Source: Acidobacteriota bacterium
GTDB taxonomy: Bacteria; Acidobacteriota; JAAYUB01
Direction: 5' to 3'
NCBI GenBank assembly: GCA_018001935.1
Contig: JAGNHB010000035.1
Span: forward strand, 1 to 60,429
DNA: 60,429 bases
Part shown: positions 15,328 through 24,376 of the stretch, piece by piece
Layout of the letters: every line of letters starts with the position of its first letter
How positions within the stretch are numbered: position 1 is the first letter of the stretch
The notes under the pieces: generated by a model
Database searches by the model: none
What the model was told of the DNA's origin: nothing
The model's input: only the letters and a program-made list of their open reading frames with translations
Made by a program: the position numbers and the translations under genes

Positions 15328-15863
15328 TCGGTGATCCAGAAGTGGAGGGGCTCCGTACAGGGGATACGGGCCCCGTCCACGTAGGCTTCCACGCGCCACT
15401 GTCCATAGAGGGAGCTGGTTTGGATCAGCGTCCCCCCCACCGGGAAGGGGACGTCCACCTTCAGCCCCCGCCTGTCACCGTGGGAAATGGGGGTGGGGAC
15501 CCACTGCAAGCGGGGCATGGCATACCCGGGGACCTTCCGTTTCTCCGCCTTCTTCCCTTCCTCCGCGACCTGGCCGGAGATCGACTGGTAGAGGTCGCCC
15601 TGGGGCGTGAAGACGCGCAATTCAAGAAGGTGCTCGCCCCGGAGGTTTTTCCGGAAAACCACCGTGAAGGTGAGGTCGACGGTCCGGGTGGCGGAGAAGG
15701 CCGTTCCCCAGGTTCCGGGGGTCTCCTCCGCGGAGCCCGCCAGGATCATGACGCAGGTGGCCGGACCGGCCGACGCCTCCGTCTCGGCCAACGCGCCGGT
15801 CCAGGCCGCCAGGGACAGGACCGCCAGGCTGATCCAGACTCCATTATTGTGTCGCGTGTTCAT
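15324..15863 (-). CDS. Small secreted beta-rich protein
   Basis: A 179-residue protein with a signal peptide (MNTRHNNGVWISLAVLSLAA, cleavage near GALA-ET). The mature part is predicted to be beta-rich, with no catalytic motif I recognise; the two mature-chain cysteines (TCVMI near the start and IPCTE near the end) could form a disulfide. The ATG at 15863 has GAGGGA upstream, preferred over an ATG 63 bases earlier. The gene begins ten bases after the protease stop and overlaps the HPr-kinase-like gene, so it is an operon member. The Ig-like sandwich FTVVFRKNLRGEHLLELRV suggests binding. I cannot name its family. Confidence 0.75.
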   Translation of the reverse strand: MNTRHNNGVWISLAVLSLAAWTGALAETEASAGPATCVMILAGSAEETPGTWGTAFSATRTVDLTFTVVFRKNLRGEHLLELRVFTPQGDLYQSISGQVAEEGKKAEKRKVPGYAMPRLQWVPTPISHGDRRGLKVDVPFPVGGTLIQTSSLYGQWRVEAYVDGARIPCTEPLHFWITE

Positions 15864-15873
15864 GTTCCCTCCC

Positions 15874-18800
15874 TCACTGCAGCGGGATCGAGACGGCGTA
15901 GACGATGCCGGCGGCGGTGCCGACATAGATCAGGTTGTTGGTCACGTCGAAGCTGGGGCTGCCCACGGCGGACGCCGGGCTCCCGAGCGCCACGGACTTC
16001 CGGGTGGCGGGGGTCGTGGTGTTGATCTCGTAGAGGCTCCCGTTGCTGGACCCGACGTAAAGGTAGGTTCCCCCGATCAGGTAGAGCGGGGTGGAGGGGG
16101 AGGCGATGTCCGTGACCGGCCAGCCGCTGGCCAACGCGACGGTGTTGGAGGTCTGGTTCTCGTCGAGGGCGTAGATCCGGTCCGAGGTGCTGAAGTAGAT
16201 CCGCTGGGTCGGGGTGGTGTAGCCGAGGCAGACGAAGTTCTTCACCGGGGTCCCGTCGCCGGTGTTGTAGGTCCACAGGACCGCGCCGGTGGCGGCGTTG
16301 AGGGCGTGAACCTTCCCGTCGTTCGTGCCCACGTAGAGCCGGCCGTTGTAGAGGGTGGGGCTGGCGTCGATGTCCTCGGTGACCAACGGGGAGGCCGGTG
16401 ACGGCCAGGAGGCGTTGACCATGGCGCCGCTGTCGGTGAAGTCGAGGCACCACACGGTGTTGGGGCTCCCGCCGCCCCGGGCCCGGCTGGTGAAGTAGAG
16501 CCGGCGGTTGGCGTAGTCCACCGCCGGCATGCTGCTGATGATGCCGATGCGCCCCGAGCCGCCGCCGTTGTTGAAGGTCCAGGCGGTGTTGCCGTTGACG
16601 GGGTTCAGGGCGAAGACGGCGTTGTCGGTGGTGGCGTTGCGCGTTCCCGCGAAGAGCAGGTTGTAGGCCCCGCCGAAGGCCGTGAAGATGCCCGCCGGCG
16701 TCGCCTGGACGACCTCGCCCAAGTGGGAGGACCAGACCTGGGTGCCGGTCATGGCGTTGAAGGCGAGGACGTCCCCGTCCTGGGTCCCCAGGAACGCCAC
16801 CCGCGTCACCCCCGGGATCACCGGGGTGGGGATCACCGTCGGGCGGCCCTGGGAGGGGGCGTCCATGGCGGAGGGCGTGCACTCGAAGGTCCCGGAGTAG
16901 CGCGGCCAGCTGCCGCCGGTGGACGTCACGTCCATCACGTGGAGGTTCCGGTCGTTGGACACGGCGTAGACGGCCCCTGTCCCGATGACGCCCGGGCGGA
17001 CCCCCGGGGGGGTCAGGGCGGAGGCGCCGGTGCTGTAGGCCCACTTGACGTCGGCCGGGGTGGCGAAGGGGCGGCTGGTGACGGTCTTCCCGTCGGCGTA
17101 GGCCCCCGAGGCAGCCCGGGCGAAGGCGGCGTAGTAGTAGGTGGTCCCGTTGACCAGGCCCGTCGAGTCGGTGTAGCTGCCGTAAGCCCCGGCGGAGCCG
17201 GCGACGTCGGCGATGTTGCCGTCGGTGGGGCCGGTGGGATAGGACCCGGTCTTCCGGCAGATCCGGGTGGTGCCGCCGTAATTGGTCGAGGGGTTCACCC
17301 ACTCCAGCTTGTTCTGGCCGCTGGTGGCCCGGGCGGTCAGGTAAAGCACGTCGCCGGGGGTGGTGGAGCAGCTGCCCGGGACGTTCGCCGTGATCACAAC
17401 GTCGTCAATGAACCAGCCGGAATAGTTATAAAGATTGTCTGTCAGCTCCATAAACCCGATGTAAACGGTTTTCCCGGAGCATCCGCCGGTGTTGCCGGAA
17501 ATCAGGTTGCAAGCGGCGTCCAGATCGACAATCGTGTTGACGAAGCTCGCCTGGTTGCCGCTCCACACGCCGATACCCGACGCGGTACTGTTGTAGGTGT
17601 TCTGGAGGATCGCGGACGACGCGACCACCGTATAGGCCGAACCATCGGTGGAAATCCTCAGGTAGAACCCATCATAAGAGGTTTCAGCTGCCCAACGATG
17701 CCAGAAACTCAAACGGGTGTTTGAGGAACCGGAAGGGAAAGTGATCGCCGGCGGCCGGGCCAATGCATGCTTCGAAAGCGCATAGCTTGCTGTACAGTCC
17801 GTTCCTCCACAGCGGAAGATGTTGGATCCCGAATGCGCCGTGCAGGCCATGACGCCGCGCCAGTCGTTCGCGTCGCCGGTATAATAGGCTCTCACCCAGT
17901 TCGCCAAGCTTCCTGCAGCCCATCCGTCAAAGTTCTCCGTATAAAAAGTCGTGGCTGACAGGGCCCCGTAGGGGACGCAGGACAATCGGACGAGGTTGGA
18001 TTCCTCGACGCCATTGGCGGTGTCGGTGGCTCGGACGATGTAATAGTAGGCGGTTCCTGACGCGAGTCCGTTTGCATCGTTGAAGGATGTGCCGGCTATG
18101 CCCGAAGCGATCCGATTTGTGGTCCCTGGAGTGAAGCCGGATGCTGTATCCCGGTAGACACTGTAGTTCACAGGCCCCCCACAAAGTGCCGTAGCCGCAC
18201 TCCACGAAAGATTGATTCCGCAGTTTGCGGAACCTGCGCTTGAGGCGCTGGTTAAACCCGTGAAGGTCGGGGGCAGGTTGCACGTTCCGGCAGCTGTAGC
18301 CGAAGCCTCCGTGGATTTCCGTGACAGACAGTTTCCATATGCCTTGACCACATAATAGTATGTCACACCGCCCGTAACGTTCGTGTCGATGTATGGTGAG
18401 GCGGTGGAAGTTCCAATCTGAGAGTAGGGTCCGCCGGAAATGGTGGCACGAAGAATGCGATACTCCGAGGCGCCGCTCACGGAACTCCAGGTGAGTCGGA
18501 GGGCGTTGTTCCCGTATTGCGCCGCCGCGATGCTGGATGGGCTGGGAGTACTGCAGGAAATCCCTGAGATGACCAGGGCATAGGGTTGAGTAGTGGTGCC
18601 GGCTACACCGTTTCCCGGTACAGCGTAGCCGGTGACTCGAATCGTCCAGGTCCCGAGTGTGGGATTGGTTACCTTGACCTGCTCCACGTTGTTATATCTA
18701 TCGGCACTGCCGCCAGTGTAGTTGAGCCTGTTCGGATAGAAAACCGTCCCTCCGGGAGCGGTGGCACGAAGGTCCAGGTCGTTGATCAGCTTTTTCCCGG

Positions 18801-21141
18801 ATCCTGTTGCGCCGTAAGGGTCTGTCCAAACCAGGGTCGCGATGAGGGGGTTGTCCTCGTTGGTGACAGAGAAAGTATAGTCCGTATAATTTCCTGTTGT
18901 GAGACCCGGGCTTACATCGTGGACTTCGAGGACCCGACTCAGATCGTCACCCCACCCGTAACTTGGGAAGAGGGAGTGCTCTAGGTCCACCCGGCCGTAG
19001 CCCTCGGCATTGTTGGGCAGGTCGAGGTTGTTGTCTCTGTCCCACTTCGGGGGAATCTCCGGTTGCGGTGTAGAGGTGCCGTACTGGCCGGGGGCCATGT
19101 CCCATGCCCCGTTGATCAGGACGGCCTTGATCAGTGCTGAAGAGGGGTTGAATCCATGGGCGGGAACAGCACTGGAATTGGTCACCGAACTGTTGTTTGC
19201 ATGCCAGCCATCAACGAAATACTGACGAACGAGAGTGGCGCAACCGGCGCTAAGGGGGTTGGACATGGAGGTGCCCCCCATTGCCAGATAATACGTTTTC
19301 TGCCCGGTTGGGACCGTGCAATCGCCCCATTCTTCGATGCCCTGATTCAGATCCGTGCGAGTCGAGATGATGGCGATGCCCGGTGCAACGATATCCGGTT
19401 TGAAACGACTGTCATCGCAAGGTCCGCGTGAGGAAAAGGCACCCATCCCATTGGAATTGTCGGCCATCAAATCGGTGGAGACGGGAGCCGTGGAGAAATT
19501 TGTGGAGTTGAACCAACTCCAGGTCGGATTCGGTTGGCAATATTCAGAACCGCTGTTGTCGTACCCATATTGGAAATCCGGTCGATAGTTCTCGCTAGCA
19601 CCGACCGTGATGCAATTCTTTGCAGTACCCGGTGAGCCGATGGAATCCGTGTTGACCACACCGTCCGGGCTGCCGGTGTCCACCCCGCTGTTTCCCGCGG
19701 AGAAGGTGATCACCATATCCTTGTTGTTCCAGCAAAACTCGTCGAGGTTTTGTGAGTCAGTGTCATAAACTCCAGCGACGGCTGCTCCCCAGGAGTTCGA
19801 GTGGACACGGGCCCCATCCGAGTATGGGGGCTGAAAGAGATTGTTGAGATCTGTCGGGATTCCGCCAAGATTACCATTCTTGTCCATGATGGATTGAAAA
19901 ACGAATTGTGCTTTTGGAGCAGTGCCGGCGAAACAGGTTGAGGGGAAGGTGTTGGTGCTGGGGGTAGATCCCGAACGGAACCCGTTGCCAACGATTGACC
20001 CGGAGGTATGGGTGCCATGGCCTCCCCCTGTAGTTTGGTTGTCGTCCCACTTACCTCCTCCAGTGGTTCGACCAAGAGCATATCCTTTGATCACCCGCAT
20101 CGGATTGGAAGGCGATCCCTGCTGGCCGAAGTCCTGGTGGAGTGTGGAAAGGTCGCCGGTGGACAGCCCGGTGTCGGCGGCCGAGGCGATCTGCCCCTCG
20201 CCGCGGATGCCGCGGGCCCAGACGTCCTCCACGTCCATGATGGGGCCGGCTGTGGCGCCCCGGCCGGTGGTGGTGGCGACGGAAGTCCGGGCGATGTTGT
20301 TGAAAAGCTGGTGGTCCACGAACCGCTCCACCCACAGGCAACCCTGCAGGGTCGCCAGGCGCCGGGCGTCCGAAATCGGTCCCTGGAGCCTCAGCAGCCA
20401 GCCCCGCTCGGTCCAGTCGAAGTTGACGATCTTGAGCTGCGAGGGCTCGAGCGCCTCCATGACGGAGCCGATGTCCGGAAAGTGGTCCCCGTCGAGATGG
20501 GCGGTGTACTTGAGCACGTGTTCGGGGTCCGCCTCGAAGATGTAGTCGAGCACGGGGTCCACCCGGAAAGCGGGATGGAAAAAGCCGACCCAGTGCACCG
20601 GGGCCGCCTGGGACAGGGCCTCCAGGGTCGCCGCGTCCAGCTTGACCAGGTAGGCGAAGCGGGGGAGGTAGTCCAGGATCGGCACACCCGCGCTCTCAAG
20701 GAGCTTTCGGAGTTCGGTCACCCCGCCGGGGGAACCGGCCTGGACGATGAAGTAGTCCCGGGCGGACGCTTCGAACGGCCGGCGGACCCGCTCGGCGGGG
20801 AAACTGCGCAGGTCGGGGTCCGCGAAGACCCTTCGTCCCGCGGCGTTCCGGGCGGTCAGGGGGCCGGTGCGGAAACTCGCGGTGCGGAGGTCCATCAGGA
20901 CATCGTCGTCCGCCACGGTCTCCGAGGGGACGAAGCGCTCGGAGAAGGGGTGGTAGGACTTCCAGTCCGAGGGGATGGCCACCAGTCTCTCGCCGGTGGC
21001 GGGGTCGAAGACCGCGGGCGGGACCCGGGTCCCCGGCCGGCCGGGAGATTCCCCGAGCGCCGCGGGTGCCGGCGCGAAAAGAAAAAGGGTGAGGAAGATC
21101 AGGGGGGTTGATTGCCTGAAGAGCGAAGCGCTGAACATCAT
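15874..21141 (-). CDS. Secreted subtilisin-like multidomain protease
   Basis: A 1755-residue exported S8 serine protease. A signal peptide follows the start (SLFRQSTPLIFLTLFLFAPA). The catalytic triad is Asp323 (ASAADTGLS), His375 (GGGHGTHTSG) and Ser625 (GGTSMSNPLSAG). After the protease come a proprotein-convertase-like beta domain (WTIRVTGYAVPG), two or three fibronectin III-like modules, a MAM/immune-inhibitor-like jelly roll (SFWHRWAAETSYDGFYLRIS) and a C-terminal PQQ-type beta-propeller. The propeller has repeated GTVYAV, LYVGTNDGKVHALN and LYVGSSNGSLYEIN strands. ATG 21141 or 21138 both fit a GGAGG site. It is translationally close to the secreted protein, and may process exported cassette products. 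Confidence 0.92.
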   Translation of the reverse strand: MMFSASLFRQSTPLIFLTLFLFAPAPAALGESPGRPGTRVPPAVFDPATGERLVAIPSDWKSYHPFSERFVPSETVADDDVLMDLRTASFRTGPLTARNAAGRRVFADPDLRSFPAERVRRPFEASARDYFIVQAGSPGGVTELRKLLESAGVPILDYLPRFAYLVKLDAATLEALSQAAPVHWVGFFHPAFRVDPVLDYIFEADPEHVLKYTAHLDGDHFPDIGSVMEALEPSQLKIVNFDWTERGWLLRLQGPISDARRLATLQGCLWVERFVDHQLFNNIARTSVATTTGRGATAGPIMDVEDVWARGIRGEGQIASAADTGLSTGDLSTLHQDFGQQGSPSNPMRVIKGYALGRTTGGGKWDDNQTTGGGHGTHTSGSIVGNGFRSGSTPSTNTFPSTCFAGTAPKAQFVFQSIMDKNGNLGGIPTDLNNLFQPPYSDGARVHSNSWGAAVAGVYDTDSQNLDEFCWNNKDMVITFSAGNSGVDTGSPDGVVNTDSIGSPGTAKNCITVGASENYRPDFQYGYDNSGSEYCQPNPTWSWFNSTNFSTAPVSTDLMADNSNGMGAFSSRGPCDDSRFKPDIVAPGIAIISTRTDLNQGIEEWGDCTVPTGQKTYYLAMGGTSMSNPLSAGCATLVRQYFVDGWHANNSSVTNSSAVPAHGFNPSSALIKAVLINGAWDMAPGQYGTSTPQPEIPPKWDRDNNLDLPNNAEGYGRVDLEHSLFPSYGWGDDLSRVLEVHDVSPGLTTGNYTDYTFSVTNEDNPLIATLVWTDPYGATGSGKKLINDLDLRATAPGGTVFYPNRLNYTGGSADRYNNVEQVKVTNPTLGTWTIRVTGYAVPGNGVAGTTTQPYALVISGISCSTPSPSSIAAAQYGNNALRLTWSSVSGASEYRILRATISGGPYSQIGTSTASPYIDTNVTGGVTYYYVVKAYGNCLSRKSTEASATAAGTCNLPPTFTGLTSASSAGSANCGINLSWSAATALCGGPVNYSVYRDTASGFTPGTTNRIASGIAGTSFNDANGLASGTAYYYIVRATDTANGVEESNLVRLSCVPYGALSATTFYTENFDGWAAGSLANWVRAYYTGDANDWRGVMACTAHSGSNIFRCGGTDCTASYALSKHALARPPAITFPSGSSNTRLSFWHRWAAETSYDGFYLRISTDGSAYTVVASSAILQNTYNSTASGIGVWSGNQASFVNTIVDLDAACNLISGNTGGCSGKTVYIGFMELTDNLYNYSGWFIDDVVITANVPGSCSTTPGDVLYLTARATSGQNKLEWVNPSTNYGGTTRICRKTGSYPTGPTDGNIADVAGSAGAYGSYTDSTGLVNGTTYYYAAFARAASGAYADGKTVTSRPFATPADVKWAYSTGASALTPPGVRPGVIGTGAVYAVSNDRNLHVMDVTSTGGSWPRYSGTFECTPSAMDAPSQGRPTVIPTPVIPGVTRVAFLGTQDGDVLAFNAMTGTQVWSSHLGEVVQATPAGIFTAFGGAYNLLFAGTRNATTDNAVFALNPVNGNTAWTFNNGGGSGRIGIISSMPAVDYANRRLYFTSRARGGGSPNTVWCLDFTDSGAMVNASWPSPASPLVTEDIDASPTLYNGRLYVGTNDGKVHALNAATGAVLWTYNTGDGTPVKNFVCLGYTTPTQRIYFSTSDRIYALDENQTSNTVALASGWPVTDIASPSTPLYLIGGTYLYVGSSNGSLYEINTTTPATRKSVALGSPASAVGSPSFDVTNNLIYVGTAAGIVYAVSIPLQ

Positions 21142-21387
21142 GACCACCTCCACGTGGCGGGTCCTCATTACCGTTGTCGACCTCTTGACCGGCACTGCCT
21201 GACTCCGTCCGGCGGCTCGGATGCCGAACATCCGAACGCTCGCCCCGAATCCTGGACAATGCAAAAAACAAAAGATTTGTGGACGAATTTCGTCCGTTTT
21301 CCCACGTTGCGCCACACCGTCGTCACGCCTCACGGCGTCTTTCCGGGACGCTTTTCGAGGGAGCGGCCCTCGCTCGCGGTCCGTGTC

Positions 21388-21873
21388 TCAGCGCCGGCGC
21401 GAAGCCGGGGTGGGCTTGTGCCGCGACCCTCCCCCCGGCCCGGTGGAAGGGGTCTGGTCGCACGCGTAACTCTGCCCCGGGACCGACACGCAGGAGTAGG
21501 TGAAGGCCAGCGGCTCAAAGGCTTCCACCCAGAGGACGTGGGGCGGCAGCGCGGGCGTTCCCTCGCGGGTGTCGGCGGAGTCTTCGCCCTCGAAGAGGCC
21601 CATTTCCCGGAAGAAGGGCAGCAGGTCATCTCCGGGGGACGCCGGCGCGGCGGCCGTCCCGCGGGGGGGCGGGGACGCGTGAGGCCCCCCGCCGTTGCCG
21701 GGCGCGCCGGGCGAGGCTTCGCCGGGGGCGCCCGGCCCCGCGATCAACCGCTCCCACCACCCGTAGGCGGCGGCGCTCAGGCCGATCATGCGCTCCCTCC
21801 AGGGGTTGATGATCACGCCGACGTCGCCTACCTTGCTCCAGGCGACGCCTCGGCGCGGACGGTACGTTTTCAT
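21388..21873 (-). CDS. PqqD-like protein with Cys-containing tail
   Basis: A 161-residue protein. Residues 8-46 and 82-96 match a PqqD-like peptide-recognition domain (VAWSKVGDVGVIINPWRER, LSAAAYGWWERL, LLPFFREMGLFEG), interrupted by a Pro/Gly/Ala-rich linker (47-81). The tail (110-161) reads LWVEAFEPLAFTYSC, then VSVPGQSYACDQTP, and ends in a basic Gly/Pro-rich stretch, with Cys128 and Cys138. PqqD domains hold precursor peptides for radical SAM enzymes, so the tail may itself be the substrate. The start has GAGGGAG seven bases upstream. A 246-base gap separates it from the protease gene, with no other small gene visible. Confidence 0.72.
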   Translation of the reverse strand: MKTYRPRRGVAWSKVGDVGVIINPWRERMIGLSAAAYGWWERLIAGPGAPGEASPGAPGNGGGPHASPPPRGTAAAPASPGDDLLPFFREMGLFEGEDSADTREGTPALPPHVLWVEAFEPLAFTYSCVSVPGQSYACDQTPSTGPGGGSRHKPTPASRRR

Positions 21874-21912
21874 GACGAACTCCCTCGGTTCAGAATCACC
21901 CTGGCCAACCCC

Positions 21913-22010
21913 GCAACGTGTCCTTGTTCTCCGGGCGATGGCCCAAGCAAAGGCGTTACAGCCGCAATTCCGCTCGTTTTCCGCCTTTTTGCAAACCCAT
22001 CACCGTTTAT
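21913..22010 (+). repeat. Dispersed ~90-bp hairpin repeat, copy R5
   Basis: Fifth copy, with a degraded left arm: TTCTCCGGGCGATGGCCCAA, GCAAAGGCGTTACAG and CGCTCGTTTTCCGCCTTTTT are conserved. It lies just upstream of the PqqD-like gene, in the opposite orientation to it. Confidence 0.75.
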
Positions 22011-22160
22011 CATACACTCCCGGGGAGTGCTCGGAAAAGGAAAAACCGGGGCACCCCGGCCGGCCGGAAACTCCCGCGCCGGGGAAGCGCTCGGCCCCCT
22101 TCTCGCGGGACGCCGCCGCCGAAATCCCATCGCGTTCCGGCCTGCCCGCGTCGCCGATCC

Positions 22161-22430
22161 CGTGCCGCAAGCAGCTGGCATTCGGCCCGCATTGGCTCCG
22201 CCCAACCCGAATCGCGTGCCGCGAGGGGCCGGCGTTCGTCTCGCATCGGCTTCGCCCGGCCCGCGTCCCGTGCCGCGACGGGCCGGTGTTCGTCTCGCAT
22301 CGGCTCCGCCCGGCCCGCGTCCCGTGCCGCAAGCGGCCGGTGTTCGTCTCGCATCGGCTTCGCCCGGCACGCGTCCCGTGCCGCAAGCGGTCGGCGTTCG
22401 GTACGCATCGGCTCCGCCCGGCCCGCGTCG
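22161..22430 (+). repeat. 54-bp tandem repeat, about five units
   Basis: Units begin at 22161, 22215, 22269, 22323 and 22377, each starting CGTGCCGC and carrying TTCGTCTCGCATCGGCT. The first unit is the most diverged. The period is a multiple of three, so all frames stay open and several spurious reading frames arise, but no ribosome-binding site or domain supports a gene. Confidence 0.85.
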
Positions 22431-22594
22431 CGCACCGTTTTAATGCAGCTTCTCGCTGCGGCGGACGCCGTCCCGTCCGAAGCCGCGTCCCGCAGACACG
22501 TCGCCCATTCTTATTTTACCCTTTTCCTTCCGGGGACACTGTGAACAGGATCACATCATCCCGCCAGGAAGTGGGCAGACAAGACGTTTGCACG

Positions 22595-22890
22595 CCCGGA
22601 GTTTTCACGCCCGGAGTTTGCACGCGCCGTCCCGGCGCGGGTACAAGGGCTCGGGAAGGGGCCAGGGGCGAAGCTGCCAGCCCCCTTCTTCACGGCCTCC
22701 GGATGCCCTGTCGTCCGCGTCGAGACGACGCGTACGAACCCGCGACGTTTGCACGCCCGACGTTCGCACGCGCCGTCCCGGCGCGGGTACAAGGGTTCAG
22801 GAAGGGGCCGGGGGCGAAGCTGCCAGCCCCCTTCTTCACGGCCTCCGGCAAGCTCGCTGTCCGCGTCGGGACGACGCGTACGAACCGGCT
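22595..22890 (+). repeat. REP-like array, block 1 (two units)
   Basis: Two ~131-bp palindrome-rich units (second spaced by 146 bases owing to a short insertion) with the landmarks CGCGCCGTCCCGGCGCGGGT, GGGGCGAAGC and GTCCGCGTCGAGACGACGCG. It lies upstream of the first RAYT gene. The gap 21874-23221 also holds R5, the 54-bp array and a REP-free AT-richer stretch (22980-23110). Confidence 0.8.
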
Positions 22891-23870
22891 TGGAGCAAAG
22901 GCCAGGGGCCGGCACTGAGCCGTCCCGAGAAGAGACCGGCAGCCCCGCCTTGCGGGCGCGGCCGACCACCCCTTATGACCCCGCAAAACGTCGCGAAAGG
23001 GAGATTTCCCGCGAATAAAACGAATCGGCGCGGATTTATAACACGAGTAATATCTATCTGTTTTTGATTTCTGATTCGCGTTCATTCGCGTGATTCGCGG
23101 GCAAAAAGACTTTTTGCGGGGGCGTCACCCCTGAAAAAAGTTCGAAAAAAACTTCGGAAATCTCCCGGCGAAAACGTTGTTAAGGGTGAAGGCCGACGAT
23201 CACGTCAAACGGAGGCGCCCCATGCAGCAGCCCGGACCGACCGCCCGCTTCTACCGGAAACGGCTCCCGCACTGGGAAGTGGAAAACGGGACCTACTTCG
23301 TGACCGTCGGCCTGTTCGGCGCCCTGCCGCCGCAGATCGCGGCCGGCATCCGCCGCATCGCCGGGAAGGCCGCCGGAGGCGGCGACGCCGGCCTGCGGAA
23401 GTCAAGGGCCGGCTTCCTGGCCATGGAGAACTGGCTCCACCGCTTCGAGGGCCGCCGGGACCTCGAGAACCCGCGGGTCGCTTCGGAGGTCGAGGCGTTC
23501 ATCCGGGAGAATTCCGCGAACGGCTTCTGGGAGATGCACGCCTGGGTCCTGATGCCCAACCACGCGCACCTGCTCTTCACCCCGACACCGGCCTGCATCG
23601 GGGCGTGCCCGGGCGACCGGGGGACCCTGGAGTGGCTGATGAGCACCTTCAAGCGCGTTACGGCCCGCCGGGTGAACCGTTCTCGCGGGACGAGGGGGAT
23701 GCGGTTCTGGCAGCGGGAGTGGTTCGACCACTGGGTGCGGTGCCCGGCGGAGTTCGAACGCATCGTGGCGTACATCCGACTGAACCCGGTCAGGGCATGC
23801 CTGGCGAGTGACGCTCACCCCTGGCCCCACCTGTGGGTTGCAAATCCCTGAAATCTGAACGCGCAAAGTT
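22859..23870 (+). mobile_element. RAYT module, copy 1
   Basis: About 1 kb repeated at 24343-25355 (offset 1484, then 1485 bases). It comprises a REP palindrome, an AT-richer stretch ending in ATTCGCGTTCATTCGCGTG, and the RAYT gene. Flanking REP arrays on both sides make exact ends uncertain; no target-site duplication could be assigned. Confidence 0.8.
23222..23851 (+). CDS. REP-associated tyrosine transposase, copy 1
   Basis: A 209-residue single-domain HUH/Y1 nuclease of the TnpA-REP (RAYT, IS200-like) type. The metal-binding motif is PNHAHLL with His114 and His116, and the catalytic tyrosine is Tyr184 in VAYIRLNPVRA. RFYRKRLPHW, ENGTYFVTVG, FWQREWFDHWVR and the NPVRA end are all standard for the family. 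I chose the ATG at 23222 (GGAGG at -8) rather than a TTG 45 bases earlier. RAYTs nick and move REP palindromes, and this one sits between REP arrays. It appears intact. Confidence 0.92.
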   Translation: MQQPGPTARFYRKRLPHWEVENGTYFVTVGLFGALPPQIAAGIRRIAGKAAGGGDAGLRKSRAGFLAMENWLHRFEGRRDLENPRVASEVEAFIRENSANGFWEMHAWVLMPNHAHLLFTPTPACIGACPGDRGTLEWLMSTFKRVTARRVNRSRGTRGMRFWQREWFDHWVRCPAEFERIVAYIRLNPVRACLASDAHPWPHLWVANP

Positions 23871-24376
23871 TACATGCCCGACGTTCGCACGCGCCGTCCC
23901 GGCGCGGGTGCAAGGGTTCAGGAAGGGGCCAGGAGAGAAGCCGCCAACCCCCTTCTTCACGGCCTCCAGCTACCCCGTGGTCCGCGTCGAGACGACGCGT
24001 ACGAACCCGCGACGTTCGCACGCGCCGTCCCGGCGCGGGTGCAAGGGTACAGGAAGAGGCCAGGGGCGAAGCCGCCTGTCCCCTTCTTCGGGGCCTCCGG
24101 CTAGCTCGCTGTCCGCGTCGAGACGACGCGTACGAACCTGCAACGTTCGCACGCGCCGTCCCGGCGCGGGTGCAAGGGTTTGGGAGGGGCCAGGGGCGAA
24201 GCTGCCAGTCCTCTTCTTCGAGGCCTCTGGCTAGCTCGCTGTCCGCGTCGAGACGACGCGTACGAACGTCTGCTGTCCGCGTCGAGACGACGCGTACGAA
24301 CGTCTGGTGTCCGCGTCGAGACGACGCGTACGAACGTCTGGTGTCCGCGTCGGGACGACGCGTACGAACCGGCTTG
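23866..24376 (+). repeat. REP-like array, block 2 (three units plus short repeats)
   Basis: Three units 131 bases apart (CGTCCCGGCGCG landmarks at 23896, 24027 and 24158) followed by a 34-bp tandem stretch. The block fills the gap between the two RAYT genes together with the AT-richer leader of copy 2. Confidence 0.85.
24241..24376 (+). repeat. 34-bp tandem palindrome repeat, four copies
   Basis: Copies start at 24241, 24275, 24309 and 24343, each GTCCGCGTCGAGACGACGCG then TACGAACGTCTG. The core CGCGTC, loop GAGAC, GACGCG is a perfect hairpin. It looks like stutter amplification of one palindrome of the 131-bp unit. Confidence 0.88.

Noticed and set aside
14515..15399. ATG at 15399 as start of the HPr-kinase-like gene
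   Set aside because: It lies 76 bases inside the upstream secreted-protein gene. The GTG at 15327 gives a four-base overlap and matches coupled translation in this operon.
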